A stretch of DNA of 64,000 nt from Yersinia canariae. Lineage in GTDB: Bacteria; Pseudomonadota; Gammaproteobacteria; Enterobacterales; Enterobacteriaceae. The DNA lies in the NCBI RefSeq assembly GCF_009831415.1, contig NZ_CP043727.1, forward strand, positions 248,001 to 312,000, read 5' to 3'. Numbering within the stretch: the stretch's first letter is position 1; the number at the start of each line of letters is the position of its first letter. Positions 28,827 to 39,140 of this stretch are shown here, in pieces. Below the pieces are notes generated by a model. The model searched no databases. It saw only the letters and a list, made by a program, of their open reading frames with translations, and was not told where the DNA came from. The translations under genes and the position numbers were made by a program.

Positions 28827-29624
28827 ATGACGACACCTGTTCTATCTCATCCTTCCCTGCTGCCACTGGATGGTGGTATTAACTTTCGTGATCTTGGTGG
28901 TAACGTCGTTACAGATGGCCGGCGTATCAAGCGCGGGTTATTATTTCGCTCGGGTTCACTTGATCGTTTGAGTTCTAAAGATTGTGAGGTTCTCAGCAGT
29001 GGCTCCGTTGCTCAAATTCTAGATTACCGCGATGCTGATGAAGTTCAGGCCAAACCCGATATTGTTTGGCCGGGTGCCAGCTATCACAATATTCCAGCCA
29101 ACCCACTCAGCAGTGAAGTTAACGCCAATCTCGAGAAACTGACAAACGAGACGTTAGCGACATTTGATGCCAGAGCCTTCATGCTAGAGCTCTATCGCCG
29201 CCTACCATTTAATAATCAAGCTTATAAGCAATTGGTCAGTTTGCTACAAAATAGTGCTTCGCCAGAACACGACGCGGCAGGTGTGGTACAACATTGTGCG
29301 GTCGGAAAAGACCGTACCGGAGTGGGTTCAGCATTGGTGCTGTTTGCTTTAGGGGCTGATGAATCGACAGTCTTGGAAGATTACTTGCTGACTGAAACGA
29401 CACTGGCACCTTTTCGTGAACATATGCTGGCTGAACTGGCACTCAAATTAAATGATAAGGCACTAGGTCAATTTGCTTTTGTACTGTCGGCTCGAGAAGA
29501 GTTTATTCAAACTGCTCTGCTTAGTATTCAAGAGAGGTATGGTAGCCGCGAACAGTGGCTACAGCATGAATTTGGTCTTGGCAGCCGCGAGCGTGAAAAA
29601 TTGCAGTCATATTTCTTGGAGTAA
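28827..29624 (+). CDS. Tyrosine-protein phosphatase (Y_phosphatase3-type)
   Basis: 265-residue cytosolic phosphatase with the CX5R signature HCAVGKDRTG (residues 156-165, nucleophile Cys157, Arg163) and the N-terminal INFRDLGG motif of this bacterial/fungal family. Members dephosphorylate phosphotyrosine and sometimes phosphoinositides. No secretion signal is evident, so a secreted-effector role is not supported. SD AGAGGA. Monocistronic, with its own terminator. Not present at this locus in E. coli. Confidence 0.88.
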   Translation: MTTPVLSHPSLLPLDGGINFRDLGGNVVTDGRRIKRGLLFRSGSLDRLSSKDCEVLSSGSVAQILDYRDADEVQAKPDIVWPGASYHNIPANPLSSEVNANLEKLTNETLATFDARAFMLELYRRLPFNNQAYKQLVSLLQNSASPEHDAAGVVQHCAVGKDRTGVGSALVLFALGADESTVLEDYLLTETTLAPFREHMLAELALKLNDKALGQFAFVLSAREEFIQTALLSIQERYGSREQWLQHEFGLGSREREKLQSYFLE

Positions 29625-29664
29625 TCGCATACCAAGAGGCTAATTTTGTGATTTATCGTGTATT

Positions 29665-29689
29665 GAGCCACCACTGGGTGGCTCTTTTT
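29665..29689 (+). terminator. Terminator of the tyrosine phosphatase gene
   Basis: 8-bp perfect stem (GAGCCACC / GGTGGCTC, 4-nt loop) followed by TTTTT, 40 bp after the stop. Confidence 0.92.
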
Positions 29690-29791
29690 AACCGCTTAAT
29701 GATGCAAACTACCGCTTAACCAGTTCGCGGGTATTTCTCTTAGGGACCAAGCGTATGTTAACGCCTGACAAATTCCCTGGAGAGAATGCTC

Positions 29792-31603
29792 ATGCAACAT
29801 GCGATTACCTTTGTTATCGCCTCCGCGTGTATCCTTATGATCTGCTACCGTTTATACGGTATCTTTTTTGTTCGTAAGGTTCTGCGAGTCGATGACAGTG
29901 AAGTAACACCTTCCCACACCTTTGAAGATGGTAAAGATTACGTTCCAACTAAAAAATGGGTGAACTTTGGTAGCCACTTTGCAGCTATTGCTGCGGCTGG
30001 CCCCTTGGTTGGCCCAGTACTGGCAGCCCAATATGGTTATTTACCCGGCTTCCTGTGGTTACTGATTGGTTGTGTTATCGGTGGTGCTGTGCACGACACC
30101 GTCGTTCTGTTTGCTTCAATGAAACATCAGGGTAAGTCCCTGTCTGAAGTGGCTAAATCAGAACTTGGGCCAGTCGCGGGCTGGTGTACCGGTCTGGCTA
30201 TGCTATTTATTATCACTATTACCATGGCCGGGTTGTCGATGGTTGTGGTACATGCGCTGGAACGTAACCCTTGGGGTACTTTCGCGGTCTTCATGACAAT
30301 CCCTATCGCAATTTGTGTTGGTTTATGGGAACGCATGACTGGCAGCATGAAAGGGGCTTCTTATGTCGGTATCGCCGCCATTATGGTGTGCGTGTTCGTC
30401 GGCCCTTACATTGAAGGCACTTGGCTTGGTGAATGGCTAATGCTGAAAGCCGATACCGTTAGTATTATTCTGCCAATGTATGCTTTCTTCGCTACAGCCT
30501 TACCTGTCTGGATGCTGTTAACCCCTCGCGGTTACCTCTCCAGCTTTATGAAAATCGGTGTATTCGGTGCACTGATTGTCGGTGTTGTATTTATTAACCC
30601 TGAAATTCAATTCCCAGCAGTAACACAGTTTATTCATGGTGGCGGCCCAGTTCTGGCAGGGCCGGTCTGGCCGTTTATCTCTATTACCATTGCTTGTGGT
30701 GCTATTTCCGGTTTCCATGCATTTATCGGTTCAGGTACTACACCAAAACAGATCGATAAATGGAGTGATATCCTACCTGTTGGTTTTGGCGCGATGCTGG
30801 CCGAATGTATGGTTGGGGTTATGGCCCTGATCGCTGCAACATCCCTGCATCCTGCTGACTATTTTGCGATTAACTCATCTGCTGAAGCCTGGAGTATGCT
30901 CGGCATGGAAGTGGTTAACCTGCCAAAACTGAGTCAGGAAATTGGCTTAGATTTGTATGGCCGTACCGGTGGTGCTGTTACCTTAGCTGTGGGTATGACG
31001 GATATCTTCATTCGAGTGCCATGGTTCAGTAGTTTAGCTGCTTACTTCTTCCAGTTTGTTGTGATGTTTGAAGCCGTATTTATTCTGACAGCCGTTGACT
31101 CTGGTACCCGTGTTGCTCGCTACCTGCTGCAAGATTTCCTGGGCGATATCTGGGCACCATTGAAACGCACTGATTGGTTACCTGGCACATTAGTGTGCAG
31201 TGTTATTGCTTGCGCGTTGTGGGGTTACCTCCTTAACTCCGGCGATATCAACTCGGTTTGGGCGCTGTTCGGCGTATCAAACCAGTTAATGGCTTCTGTT
31301 GGCTTAATCATTGGTGCCACTATCATCCTGCGTTTAGCAACCAAACGTGTTTACATGCTGACTTGTGTGATCCCACTTGCGTATCTGTTTGTCACTGTAA
31401 ACTATGCGGGCTATTGGATGATTACCCATGTGTACTTCAATTCAGCAGCGAAAGGTTACAATTTGTTCAATGGTATTATCTCTATCATCATGATGACATT
31501 GGGTGTAATTATCTTGATATCAGCGCTGAAAAAATGGCGTGAACTGTGGATTCGCAGATCAGCCGAGATGGCTGGCAATAAAGTAGTCACTGCCAACGCT
31601 TGA
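29792..31603 (+). CDS. CstA-family carbon starvation protein / pyruvate transporter-like
   Basis: 603-residue polytopic membrane protein (about 15 hydrophobic segments) of the CstA family; E. coli CstA and BtsT carry out pyruvate or peptide uptake. Family blocks present include FGSHFAAIAAAGPLVGPVLAA, GAVHDTVVLFASMKHQGKSL and FHAFIGSGTTPKQIDKW. It is about 100 residues shorter than E. coli CstA, matching the short subfamily. The start at 29792 has GGAGAG 7 nt upstream; the ATG at 29786 is too close to it. The substrate is inferred only from family. Confidence 0.9.
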   Translation: MQHAITFVIASACILMICYRLYGIFFVRKVLRVDDSEVTPSHTFEDGKDYVPTKKWVNFGSHFAAIAAAGPLVGPVLAAQYGYLPGFLWLLIGCVIGGAVHDTVVLFASMKHQGKSLSEVAKSELGPVAGWCTGLAMLFIITITMAGLSMVVVHALERNPWGTFAVFMTIPIAICVGLWERMTGSMKGASYVGIAAIMVCVFVGPYIEGTWLGEWLMLKADTVSIILPMYAFFATALPVWMLLTPRGYLSSFMKIGVFGALIVGVVFINPEIQFPAVTQFIHGGGPVLAGPVWPFISITIACGAISGFHAFIGSGTTPKQIDKWSDILPVGFGAMLAECMVGVMALIAATSLHPADYFAINSSAEAWSMLGMEVVNLPKLSQEIGLDLYGRTGGAVTLAVGMTDIFIRVPWFSSLAAYFFQFVVMFEAVFILTAVDSGTRVARYLLQDFLGDIWAPLKRTDWLPGTLVCSVIACALWGYLLNSGDINSVWALFGVSNQLMASVGLIIGATIILRLATKRVYMLTCVIPLAYLFVTVNYAGYWMITHVYFNSAAKGYNLFNGIISIIMMTLGVIILISALKKWRELWIRRSAEMAGNKVVTANA

Positions 31604-31630
31604 TATCATTGATATTCTAAATTAACCCTG

Positions 31631-31665
31631 ATAAACGGTCGGAATCTTCCGGCCGTTTATTTTTT
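31631..31665 (+). terminator. Terminator of the CstA-family gene
   Basis: 14-bp stem with one G-U pair (31631-31644 with 31647-31660) and a T-run (TTTTTT) right after. Confidence 0.9.
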
Positions 31666-31725
31666 GTTAAACAAACATGTCGATACATTGAGTATGCTAA
31701 TGGCAACTTTGTTGATAACAGGAAA

Positions 31726-32262
31726 ATGCCTGTGACCCTAAATGATGTCATTACTACCGTTACTGATTTTGTTCGCGAACATGAGACGTGGGCAATGCCT
31801 ATCGTATTCATTCTTGCTTTTGGTGAGTCGCTAGCCTTTCTTTCCCTGCTACTTCCCGCAACAGTTATTTTGCTTGGATTGGGCGCATTAATAGGTGAAA
31901 GCGGTATTTCTTTCTGGCCGATATGGGCCGCCGCCGCCGCTGGGGCCTTCTTTGGCGACTGGATCTCCTATTGGGTCGGAGATCATTACAAAGATCGCGT
32001 TGGTACTCTGTGGCCACTTTCCCGCAACCCCCAACTTCTTGTTCGCGGTCATGCTTTTTTCGAGCGCTGGGGGTTCTTTGGTGCCTTTATCGGCCGTTTC
32101 TTTGGTCCATTGCGCGCAGTCGTTCCTTTAGTCGCTGGGATTTGTGCTATGCCAAAGTTCTATTTCCAGTTGGCTAATATCACCTCCGCTATCATTTGGG
32201 CATTCGGTATTCTGGCTCCAGGCGCTTTTGGTATTCAGTGGCTTTCTCACTGGATAGATTAA
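31726..32262 (+). CDS. DedA family membrane protein
   Basis: 178-residue inner-membrane protein of the DedA/SNARE-associated family, whose members act in undecaprenyl-phosphate or lipid flipping and proton-motive-force maintenance. Family motifs seen are FGESLAFLSLLLPATV and the FIGRFFGPLRAVVPLVAGI block with conserved G-R-F-x-x-x-R. About four to five membrane segments. Close to E. coli small DedA paralogues, but which one is uncertain. It lies alone between cstA-like and rmuC. Confidence 0.9.
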   Translation: MPVTLNDVITTVTDFVREHETWAMPIVFILAFGESLAFLSLLLPATVILLGLGALIGESGISFWPIWAAAAAGAFFGDWISYWVGDHYKDRVGTLWPLSRNPQLLVRGHAFFERWGFFGAFIGRFFGPLRAVVPLVAGICAMPKFYFQLANITSAIIWAFGILAPGAFGIQWLSHWID

Positions 32263-32402
32263 TATAGCCTGAACTCTCTAATGGGCCTCATATTTGTGGC
32301 TGATAGTTCTAGCGCATTTCTTTGTAGCAGAGTAAGCCGTTTTTTATCTGCTTACTATCTATGCGTACGGCTTCGCAATATGGCATGTAACGGAAAAATA
32401 AT

Positions 32403-32418
32403 CTGGACATCCATACAG
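32403..32418 (+). promoter_or_regulatory. LexA-box-like sequence upstream of rmuC
   Basis: CTG-N10-CAG with a good right half (ATACAG), 44 bp before the rmuC GTG. Only the left half deviates from the SOS-box consensus (CTGG instead of CTGT). Motif-based, unproven. Confidence 0.4.
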
Positions 32419-32461
32419 TGTCCCCTTACCTTGGCTGACAATAGGTAATGGGGAGATAACC

Positions 32462-33988
32462 GTGGATATCAGTTTATTTTATGGGCTGGGAGGCTGCCTA
32501 CTTGGTGGGATTATTGGTTGGCTAATGGCTAGCTTGTATCAGCAGCGAAATAAGGCGCAGCAGGATATTGAACGGCGGTTACTGGAACAGGCATTACAAC
32601 AGTCTCAGCAAAATACCTCGGAATTACAGGCTCTTTTGCAACGTAATGAACAACAATTACGCCAAGGTGAATTAGAACTCCGCAATTTGCACAGCCAACT
32701 GGCGGCAAATGCTGAAAAACTGCAACAGTTGACTCATTGGCGTAATGAATGTGAGCAGCTCAATCAAGAATTAAGAGCTCAACGAGAAGTGAATAGTGCA
32801 CAAGAGGCTGAACTACGCGAGGTCACGATCCGCTTGGAAGAAACTCGGCTGACCGCAGAAGAAAAGCAACGTCTGCTTCTCAATAGCGAGCAACGGCTCA
32901 CCACTCAATTCGAAAATCTGGCAAATCGCATCTTTGAACAAACGGGTCGCCGTGCGGACGAACAAAATAAGCAAAGTCTTGATCGTTTATTGTTACCTCT
33001 ACGGGAACAGTTAGATGGTTTCCGAAGACAGGTTCAGGATAGCTTTGGGCAAGAGGCCCGTGAACGACATACTCTGACCCATGAAATCCGAAGTTTACAG
33101 CAGCTTAATGCGCAAATGGCGCGGGAAGCTCTAAACCTGACTAAAGCGCTCAAAGGGGATAATAAAACTCAGGGAAACTGGGGGGAAGTCGTTTTAGCAA
33201 AAGTGCTTGAAGCTTCAGGGTTGCGTGAGGGTTATGAGTATCAAACTCAAGTTAGTGTGAAAATTGATAGTAATAGTCGTATGCAACCGGATGTTATTGT
33301 GCGCTTACCGCAGGGTAAAGATGTTGTTATTGACGCTAAAATGTCGCTGGTGGCTTATGAGCGCTATTTTAATAGTGAAGATGATATTGAGCGCGACGCG
33401 GCCTTAAATGAACATTTATCATCGCTACGCGCTCACATCAGGATGTTGGGTCGTAAAGATTACCAGCAACTCCCCGGTTTACGTTCACTTGACTATGTAT
33501 TGATGTTTATCCCTGTTGAGCCTGCGTTTTTGGTCGCTATTGACCGTCAGCCAGAATTGATAAACGAAGCCCTACAGCACAATATTATGTTGGTCAGCCC
33601 AACAACACTGCTGGTGGCTTTACGGACTATTACTAATTTATGGCGTTACGAGCACCAAAGCCAAAATGCGCAGCGTATAGCGGATAGAGCCGCCAAGCTC
33701 TATGACAAATTGCGCTTATTTGTTGATGACATGGAATCATTGGGGCAAAGCCTCGATAAGGCGCAGCTAAGTTATCGTCAGGCAATGAGCAAACTGTCGC
33801 AAGGCCGTGGTAATCTGATAGGGCAAGTTGAAGGTTTTCGCACTCTGGGGGTCGAGGTAAAACGACCTATTAGTCCAATATTGGCGGAGAAAGCCAGTAT
33901 GGAAGATAAACCTGAGGGTGATTTAGCGCTATCCGATGATGCAGAATCTGAGATCAACAATTCTGCACCGCTGAAGTATCAGGGTTAG
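32462..33988 (+). CDS. rmuC: DNA recombination protein RmuC
   Basis: Limits inversion-type recombination in E. coli; it has a PD-(D/E)XK nuclease-like core. 508 residues starting with GTG behind GGGGAGA. N-terminal membrane anchor (about residues 5-25), a long Gln/Glu-rich coiled coil (about 30-220), then the conserved core KGDNKTQGNWGEVVL...EYQTQV...QPDVIVRLPQGKDVVIDAKM with nuclease-like D and DAK. The C-terminal tail is low complexity. Confidence 0.96.
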   Translation: MDISLFYGLGGCLLGGIIGWLMASLYQQRNKAQQDIERRLLEQALQQSQQNTSELQALLQRNEQQLRQGELELRNLHSQLAANAEKLQQLTHWRNECEQLNQELRAQREVNSAQEAELREVTIRLEETRLTAEEKQRLLLNSEQRLTTQFENLANRIFEQTGRRADEQNKQSLDRLLLPLREQLDGFRRQVQDSFGQEARERHTLTHEIRSLQQLNAQMAREALNLTKALKGDNKTQGNWGEVVLAKVLEASGLREGYEYQTQVSVKIDSNSRMQPDVIVRLPQGKDVVIDAKMSLVAYERYFNSEDDIERDAALNEHLSSLRAHIRMLGRKDYQQLPGLRSLDYVLMFIPVEPAFLVAIDRQPELINEALQHNIMLVSPTTLLVALRTITNLWRYEHQSQNAQRIADRAAKLYDKLRLFVDDMESLGQSLDKAQLSYRQAMSKLSQGRGNLIGQVEGFRTLGVEVKRPISPILAEKASMEDKPEGDLALSDDAESEINNSAPLKYQG

Positions 33989-34122
33989 TTGCATGTTCCT
34001 CTTCTGTATGATGTTGAGAAAGCTGCGATTAAGCAGTTACCTTAATACCAGGTGAGGTGGGGCTTTCATCGGAGATCTGGTACACTTCCTCGAAAGATTG
34101 ACTGAAAAGCAGGCAAAGAAAA

Positions 34123-34878
34123 ATGGTAGATCAGGAGAAGGAAACCACTCATTTTGGTTTTCGCACCGTAGCCAAAGAACAAAAAGAAGGCATGGTGGCA
34201 GAAGTTTTTCATTCCGTAGCCGCCAAATACGATCTGATGAATGACCTGATGTCATTCGGCGTTCATCGTATTTGGAAGCGTTTTACCATTGACTGCAGCG
34301 GTGTTCGGCGCGGTCAAAAGGTATTAGATCTAGCGGGTGGTACCGGAGATTTAACAGCTAAGTTCTCTCGTCTGGTTGGTGAGCAGGGCGAGGTGGTTCT
34401 GGCGGATATCAATGAATCAATGTTGCGTATGGGGCGCGAAAAGCTACGCGATAAAGGTATTGTCGGCAATGTTAGCTACGTACAGGCGAATGCTGAAGCC
34501 TTACCATTCCCTGATAATCACTTTGATTGCATTACTATTTCATTCGGTTTGAGAAATGTAACCGAAAAAGAAAAAGCGTTGCGCTCTATGTTTCGGGTAT
34601 TAAAACCCGGCGGCCGTTTATTGGTTCTTGAGTTCTCTAAGCCACTTCTGGAGCCTTTGAGTAAAGCCTATGATGCATACTCTTTCCATATTTTACCTAA
34701 AATTGGTGAACTTGTGGCGCAGGACTCTGAAAGCTACCGTTATTTGGCAGAGTCTATTCGAATGCACCCTGATCAAGAAACACTGAAAGGCATGATGATA
34801 GATGCCGGGTTTGAAAACGTAACCTATTCCAATTTAACCGGTGGCATTGTTGCGTTACATCGGGGTTTCAAGTTCTAA
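34123..34878 (+). CDS. ubiE: Ubiquinone/menaquinone C-methyltransferase UbiE
   Basis: SAM-dependent C-methyltransferase acting in both ubiquinone and menaquinone synthesis. 251 residues as in E. coli: [22 protein letters not shown] motif [20 protein letters not shown] and the [15 protein letters not shown] block. It begins ubiE-ubiJ-ubiB-tatABC; ubiJ follows after 13 bp. Confidence 0.98.
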   Translation: MVDQEKETTHFGFRTVAKEQKEGMVAEVFHSVAAKYDLMNDLMSFGVHRIWKRFTIDCSGVRRGQKVLDLAGGTGDLTAKFSRLVGEQGEVVLADINESMLRMGREKLRDKGIVGNVSYVQANAEALPFPDNHFDCITISFGLRNVTEKEKALRSMFRVLKPGGRLLVLEFSKPLLEPLSKAYDAYSFHILPKIGELVAQDSESYRYLAESIRMHPDQETLKGMMIDAGFENVTYSNLTGGIVALHRGFKF

Positions 34879-34891
34879 CAGGAATAGAATT

Positions 34892-35545
34892 ATGCCGCTA
34901 AAATCACTGATATTTAAATCCTTGTCACTGAAACCAACTTTGCTGTCGCCGCTAATAACAGCCGCTATAGAAACATCACTAAATAGCGTGCTCTTTCGCG
35001 ATAAAAGTCTGAAAGCTGCCCGTTTACGTTTAACGGGGAAAGTCCTGCGTATCGAATTACGTGAGATGAGTTTTCCGCTGTTATTAGTATTTAGTGAGCG
35101 GCAGGTTGATGTTTTAAGCCAATGGGATGGTGATGCGGACTGCATAGTGAAAACGGACATTACTGTGCTGGTAAAGTTGCGTGACCGCCAACAACTATCG
35201 CCTTTGATGCGCAGCGGTGAACTGATTGTAGAAGGTAATATTCAGGTGGTTCAACAGCTAGTTACGCTCTTGGATCTTGCCGAGTTGGAGCCTGCTGAAT
35301 GGTTGGCTCCCTATATTGGTGATGTTGCAGCGGAAACTATTGGGCAAGTAGTACATAAAAGTAGCCGTTTTCTCAGTAAGCAATTACAACAGCAGCAACT
35401 TTACTTGGCTGAAGCAATAACTGAAGAATGGAAAATGGCTCCAGCGCCGTTGGAAGTGGTGTGGTTTAACGAAGAGGTTGATGCCGCTGCTCGTGCAACT
35501 GAGGCTTTGAGTGCTAGATTGGCAACCATGGAGACAAAACAATGA
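34892..35545 (+). CDS. ubiJ: Ubiquinone biosynthesis accessory factor UbiJ
   Basis: SCP2-domain lipid-binding scaffold protein of the cytosolic Ubi complex. The start at 34892 ([15 protein letters not shown] upstream) is chosen because the earlier ATG at 34841 lies inside ubiE. 217 residues against 201 in E. coli, the difference being N-terminal. Conserved blocks: [31 protein letters not shown]. It overlaps ubiB by 4 bp. Confidence 0.94.
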   Translation: MPLKSLIFKSLSLKPTLLSPLITAAIETSLNSVLFRDKSLKAARLRLTGKVLRIELREMSFPLLLVFSERQVDVLSQWDGDADCIVKTDITVLVKLRDRQQLSPLMRSGELIVEGNIQVVQQLVTLLDLAELEPAEWLAPYIGDVAAETIGQVVHKSSRFLSKQLQQQQLYLAEAITEEWKMAPAPLEVVWFNEEVDAAARATEALSARLATMETKQ

Positions 35546-37173
35546 CGCCAGGAGAACTTCGGCGCCTGTATCTTATCATTCGGGTTTTCTTAAGCTATGG
35601 GTTGGATGAGCTAATCCCGAATATACGTTTGACGTTGCCACTACGCATTGGTCGTCATTTATTTTTCTGGTTGCCTAATCGTCATAAAGATAAACCTCTG
35701 GGTGAGCGTTTACGCCTTGCCTTACAGGAGTTAGGGCCTGTCTGGATCAAATTTGGTCAGATGATGTCCACGCGGCGTGATCTCTTCCCGCCGGCAATTG
35801 CCGATCAGCTTGCTTTATTACAGGATAGAGTTGCCCCATTCGATGGTGCTTTGGCGCGAAAGCATATTGAGATCGCAATGGGTGGGCCGTTAGAAACATG
35901 GTTTGACGATTTTGAGCAGGAAGCTTTAGCCTCCGCTTCTATTGCTCAGGTACATACGGCGCGTTTAAAAGAGAATGGCCAAGAAGTCGTACTCAAAGTT
36001 ATTCGGCCTGATATTTTGCCCATTATTAAAGCCGACGTACGTTTGATGTATCGTCTTGCTGGTTGGGTACCCAAGCTTTTACCTGATGGTCGTAGATTAC
36101 GTCCAAGGGAAGTTGTCCGTGAATATGAAAAAACACTGCTTGATGAGCTAAATTTGCTGCGCGAGGCCGCTAACGCTATCCAGTTGCGTCGCAATTTTGA
36201 AGACAGCCCAATGCTCTATATCCCAGAAGTCTATTCTGATTATTGCCGCGAAAGTGTATTGGTGATGGAGCGAATTTACGGCATACCTGTATCTGATATT
36301 ACTGCTTTGGAAGATCAAGGCACCAATATGAAGCTGCTGGCTGAGCGCGGGGTTCAAGTCTTTTTCACTCAGGTGTTTCGTGACAGTTTTTTCCACGCAG
36401 ATATGCACCCGGGGAATATATTTGTCAGCTATGAGCACCCTCATGACCCACTTTACATTGGTATCGATTGCGGCATTGTTGGCTCGCTGAATAAAGCGGA
36501 TAAACGCTATCTGGCTGAAAATTTTATTGCTTTCTTTAATCGAGATTATCGGCGGGTTGCTGAGTTACATGTCGATTCTGGCTGGGTTCCTCGTGATACT
36601 AATGTTGAGGATTTTGAATTTGCTATCCGTACCGTCTGCGAACCTATTTTCGAAAAACCACTGGCGGAAATATCCTTCGGGCATGTGTTATTGAATCTTT
36701 TTAACACGGCACGCCGTTTTAATATGGAAGTACAGCCGCAGTTGGTTCTCTTGCAGAAAACATTATTATATGTTGAAGGTCTGGGGCGTCAACTCTATCC
36801 ACAGCTTGATCTCTGGACGACAGCTAAGCCTTTCCTTGAGAGTTGGCTGCGAGATCAAGTTGGGTTGCCTGCGGTTATCCGAGCACTGAAAGAGAAAGCA
36901 CCATTTTGGGCTGAGAAATTTCCAGAGTTACCAGAACTTGTATATGACAGTTTGCAGCAGCACAAATTATTACAGCAAAGTGTCGATAAACTCACGACTC
37001 AAATGCAAGGCCAGCAACAACGTCAGGGGCAATCGCGGTATTTATTCGGTGTTGGCGCTACACTATTAGTCAGTGGTACCATTTTATTCTTGGCCGATGC
37101 GGTAGAAATTTCAACGGGATTCATTGTCGCTGGAGTATTGGCTTGGTTTATTGGTTGGCGACGTACCAGTTAA
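35542..37173 (+). CDS. ubiB: Ubiquinone biosynthesis kinase-like protein UbiB
   Basis: Atypical kinase/ATPase (ABC1/ADCK family) needed for ubiquinone synthesis. 543 residues (E. coli 546). KxGQ motif in [13 protein letters not shown], the Ala-rich loop [11 protein letters not shown] replacing the P-loop, the invariant lysine region VVLKVIRP, catalytic [12 protein letters not shown] and metal-binding GIDCG. Two C-terminal membrane helices (about residues 500-540) anchor it. Confidence 0.98.
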   Translation: MTPGELRRLYLIIRVFLSYGLDELIPNIRLTLPLRIGRHLFFWLPNRHKDKPLGERLRLALQELGPVWIKFGQMMSTRRDLFPPAIADQLALLQDRVAPFDGALARKHIEIAMGGPLETWFDDFEQEALASASIAQVHTARLKENGQEVVLKVIRPDILPIIKADVRLMYRLAGWVPKLLPDGRRLRPREVVREYEKTLLDELNLLREAANAIQLRRNFEDSPMLYIPEVYSDYCRESVLVMERIYGIPVSDITALEDQGTNMKLLAERGVQVFFTQVFRDSFFHADMHPGNIFVSYEHPHDPLYIGIDCGIVGSLNKADKRYLAENFIAFFNRDYRRVAELHVDSGWVPRDTNVEDFEFAIRTVCEPIFEKPLAEISFGHVLLNLFNTARRFNMEVQPQLVLLQKTLLYVEGLGRQLYPQLDLWTTAKPFLESWLRDQVGLPAVIRALKEKAPFWAEKFPELPELVYDSLQQHKLLQQSVDKLTTQMQGQQQRQGQSRYLFGVGATLLVSGTILFLADAVEISTGFIVAGVLAWFIGWRRTS

Positions 37174-37306
37174 TGATTTATTGCTAAAAGTTTCTGTGGA
37201 TAGCCTATTGTACGACTTATGAGTAATGTAAAAGATATTCAAGAAGTCGCTTATTTGTTCAAGAAGCTATGCGCTAGTTCAAAATGCGGTAAGTTAGATA
37301 GATATT

Positions 37307-37343
37307 CACAGAGGTTATATGACGTATAATGCGGCCCTCTGTG
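37307..37343 (+). promoter_or_regulatory. tatA upstream promoter region with inverted repeat
   Basis: CACAGAGG (37307-37314) and its exact complement CCTCTGTG (37336-37343) flank TATAAT at 37325-37330, a likely -10; TATTCA at 37303 is a weak -35 candidate. The repeat could be an operator or fold in a leader transcript. Confidence 0.5.
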
Positions 37344-37373
37344 GAATAACCCTTGTATATAGAGGTGAATGTA

Positions 37374-37640
37374 ATGGGTGGTATAAGTATTTGGCAGTTA
37401 TTAATCATTGCCGTGATCGTTGTCTTGTTGTTTGGTACTAACAAACTGCGGACGCTAGGGTCAGATCTGGGGGCATCCATCAAAGGCTTTAAAAAAGCAA
37501 TAGGTGATGAGCCACAAACCCCGCCAACTGATGCTGATAAAACCAGCAACGATGCTGACTTTGCAAAATCGATCGCTGAAAAGCAGCAGCCAGTAGTTAA
37601 AGCTGAAGAGTCTAAGAGTCACGACAAAGAGCAGGGATAA
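37374..37640 (+). CDS. tatA: Twin-arginine translocase subunit TatA
   Basis: Forms the protein-conducting oligomer of the Tat system. The start at 37374 ([21 protein letters not shown]) matches E. coli and has GAGGTGA upstream; the upstream ATG at 37353 is not used. 88 residues: N-terminal membrane helix, the FGTNKL hinge, amphipathic helix [14 protein letters not shown], then a charged tail ending SHDKEQG. tatB follows after 3 bp. Confidence 0.98.
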   Translation: MGGISIWQLLIIAVIVVLLFGTNKLRTLGSDLGASIKGFKKAIGDEPQTPPTDADKTSNDADFAKSIAEKQQPVVKAEESKSHDKEQG

Positions 37641-37643
37641 GCT

Positions 37644-38303
37644 GTGTTCGATATCGGGTTTAGTGAACTGCTGCTGGTACTTGTGATCGGTCTGGTCGTC
37701 CTTGGGCCAGAGCGACTACCGGTGGCGGTAAGAACAGTCGCTGGTTGGATTCGTACATTGCGTTCACTTGCGGCCACAGTGCAGAATGAATTAGCACAAG
37801 AGCTTAAAATTCAAGAGTTGCAAGACAGTCTGAAAAAAGCAGAAGAGGCTGGTTTGCAGAACCTGACCCCTGAGCTGAAAGCTTCAATGGATGAACTCAA
37901 AGAGGCTGCTGAATCGCTGAAACGGTCTTATCATTCTGACATCAGCTCGCAAGCACCACACACCATCCATAACCCGCTAGTGACCGAACCGGAAGCGATT
38001 CATGATGGTGTGACACCTGCTGAGTCCGCAACAAAGGCTCAAGCATCACCTCAAGCGCCGAGCCCTGATATTGATAAAGCCGCCACTTCGGTCGCGGTTG
38101 AAGCCACCTCTGATAGTGATGGAAAACACATTACTCAGGATGAGGTATTTTCTGCGTCTGGCTCTTCGTCTGCAGATAGGGAGTCGGTTCCTGTTATGAA
38201 TGCTCCCGTAACAAAAGCGCAAACTGCCACTGTTGGCACCCATAGCACAGATTCACTTCGTGCTGACCAACCTCGAACTCACCAACCTGGCGGCGATCGG
38301 TAA
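37644..38303 (+). CDS. tatB: Twin-arginine translocase subunit TatB
   Basis: Substrate-receptor subunit that works with TatC. GTG start at 37644 in the conserved context [28 protein letters not shown]. 219 residues, about 48 longer than E. coli TatB; the extra length is a Ser/Ala/Thr/Pro-rich tail (about 110-219). The first about 100 residues (membrane helix, amphipathic helix) are canonical. The gap to tatC is 2 bp. Confidence 0.97.
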   Translation: MFDIGFSELLLVLVIGLVVLGPERLPVAVRTVAGWIRTLRSLAATVQNELAQELKIQELQDSLKKAEEAGLQNLTPELKASMDELKEAAESLKRSYHSDISSQAPHTIHNPLVTEPEAIHDGVTPAESATKAQASPQAPSPDIDKAATSVAVEATSDSDGKHITQDEVFSASGSSSADRESVPVMNAPVTKAQTATVGTHSTDSLRADQPRTHQPGGDR

Positions 38304-38305
38304 AC

Positions 38306-39085
38306 ATGGCTGTTGATGATACCCAACCCCTTATTACTCATTTAATAGAATTGCGTAAGCGGCTATTGAATTGCATCATCACTATTTTAGTGGTTTTTTT
38401 CGTATTGGTTTTTTTTGCCAATGATATTTACCACTTGGTTTCAGCACCGTTGATCAAACAACTGCCTGTTGGTTCCAGTATGATCGCAACAGATGTCGCA
38501 TCACCGTTCTTTACCCCGATTAAGTTGACCATGATGGTTTCGGTGTTCGTCTCAGCGCCGATGATCCTCTATCAGGTTTGGGCGTTTATAGCCCCTGCGT
38601 TGTATAAACATGAGCGCCGCTTGATGGTCCCACTGCTGATTTCCAGCAGCTTCTTATTTTATCTGGGAATGGCATTTGCTTACTTTGTTGTTTTCCCGCT
38701 AGCTTTTGGTTTTTTTGCCAAAACTGCCCCGGAAAGTGTATTAATCGCAACAGATATCACTAAGTACCTTGATTTCGTCATGGCACTTTTTATGGCTTTT
38801 GGTATTTCCTTCGAAGTCCCGATTGCGATAATTCTTCTGTGCTGGGCGGGGGTTACAACTCCTGAAGCATTGAAGAAAAAACGGCCTTATGTATTTGTTG
38901 GCGCTTTTGTTGTGGGGATGCTTCTCACCCCACCTGATGTGTTGTCACAAACATTGTTAGCAATTCCGATGTATCTATTATTTGAAGTGGGTGTGTTCTT
39001 TGCCCGTTTCTACACCGGCAAACAGCGCCGTACAGATATTGAGGAAGAGGATGAAGAAGTCGATAGTCATCCGAAAGAACCTTAA
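38306..39085 (+). CDS. tatC: Twin-arginine translocase subunit TatC
   Basis: Signal-peptide-recognising core of the Tat translocase. 259 residues, six membrane helices. The N-terminal [13 protein letters not shown] with the conserved glutamate, and the signal-binding first periplasmic loop and P-x-x-x-Y region, are present. Ends just before a terminator; tatD is a separate unit. Confidence 0.98.
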   Translation: MAVDDTQPLITHLIELRKRLLNCIITILVVFFVLVFFANDIYHLVSAPLIKQLPVGSSMIATDVASPFFTPIKLTMMVSVFVSAPMILYQVWAFIAPALYKHERRLMVPLLISSSFLFYLGMAFAYFVVFPLAFGFFAKTAPESVLIATDITKYLDFVMALFMAFGISFEVPIAIILLCWAGVTTPEALKKKRPYVFVGAFVVGMLLTPPDVLSQTLLAIPMYLLFEVGVFFARFYTGKQRRTDIEEEDEEVDSHPKEP

Positions 39086-39105
39086 ATTTCTGCTTTGATA
39101 TTTTA

Positions 39106-39131
39106 GCCGCCCTCTGGGCGGCTTCTGTTTT
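39106..39131 (+). terminator. Terminator between tatC and tatD
   Basis: 7-bp GC stem (GCCGCCC / GGGCGGC, 3-nt loop) followed by TTCTGTTTT. Confidence 0.8.
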
Positions 39132-39140
39132 GGAACACTT

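Noticed and set aside
35100-35545. EsrE-like sRNA within the ubiJ 3' region
   Set aside because: Reported in E. coli, but I see no promoter or terminator evidence inside this coding sequence.
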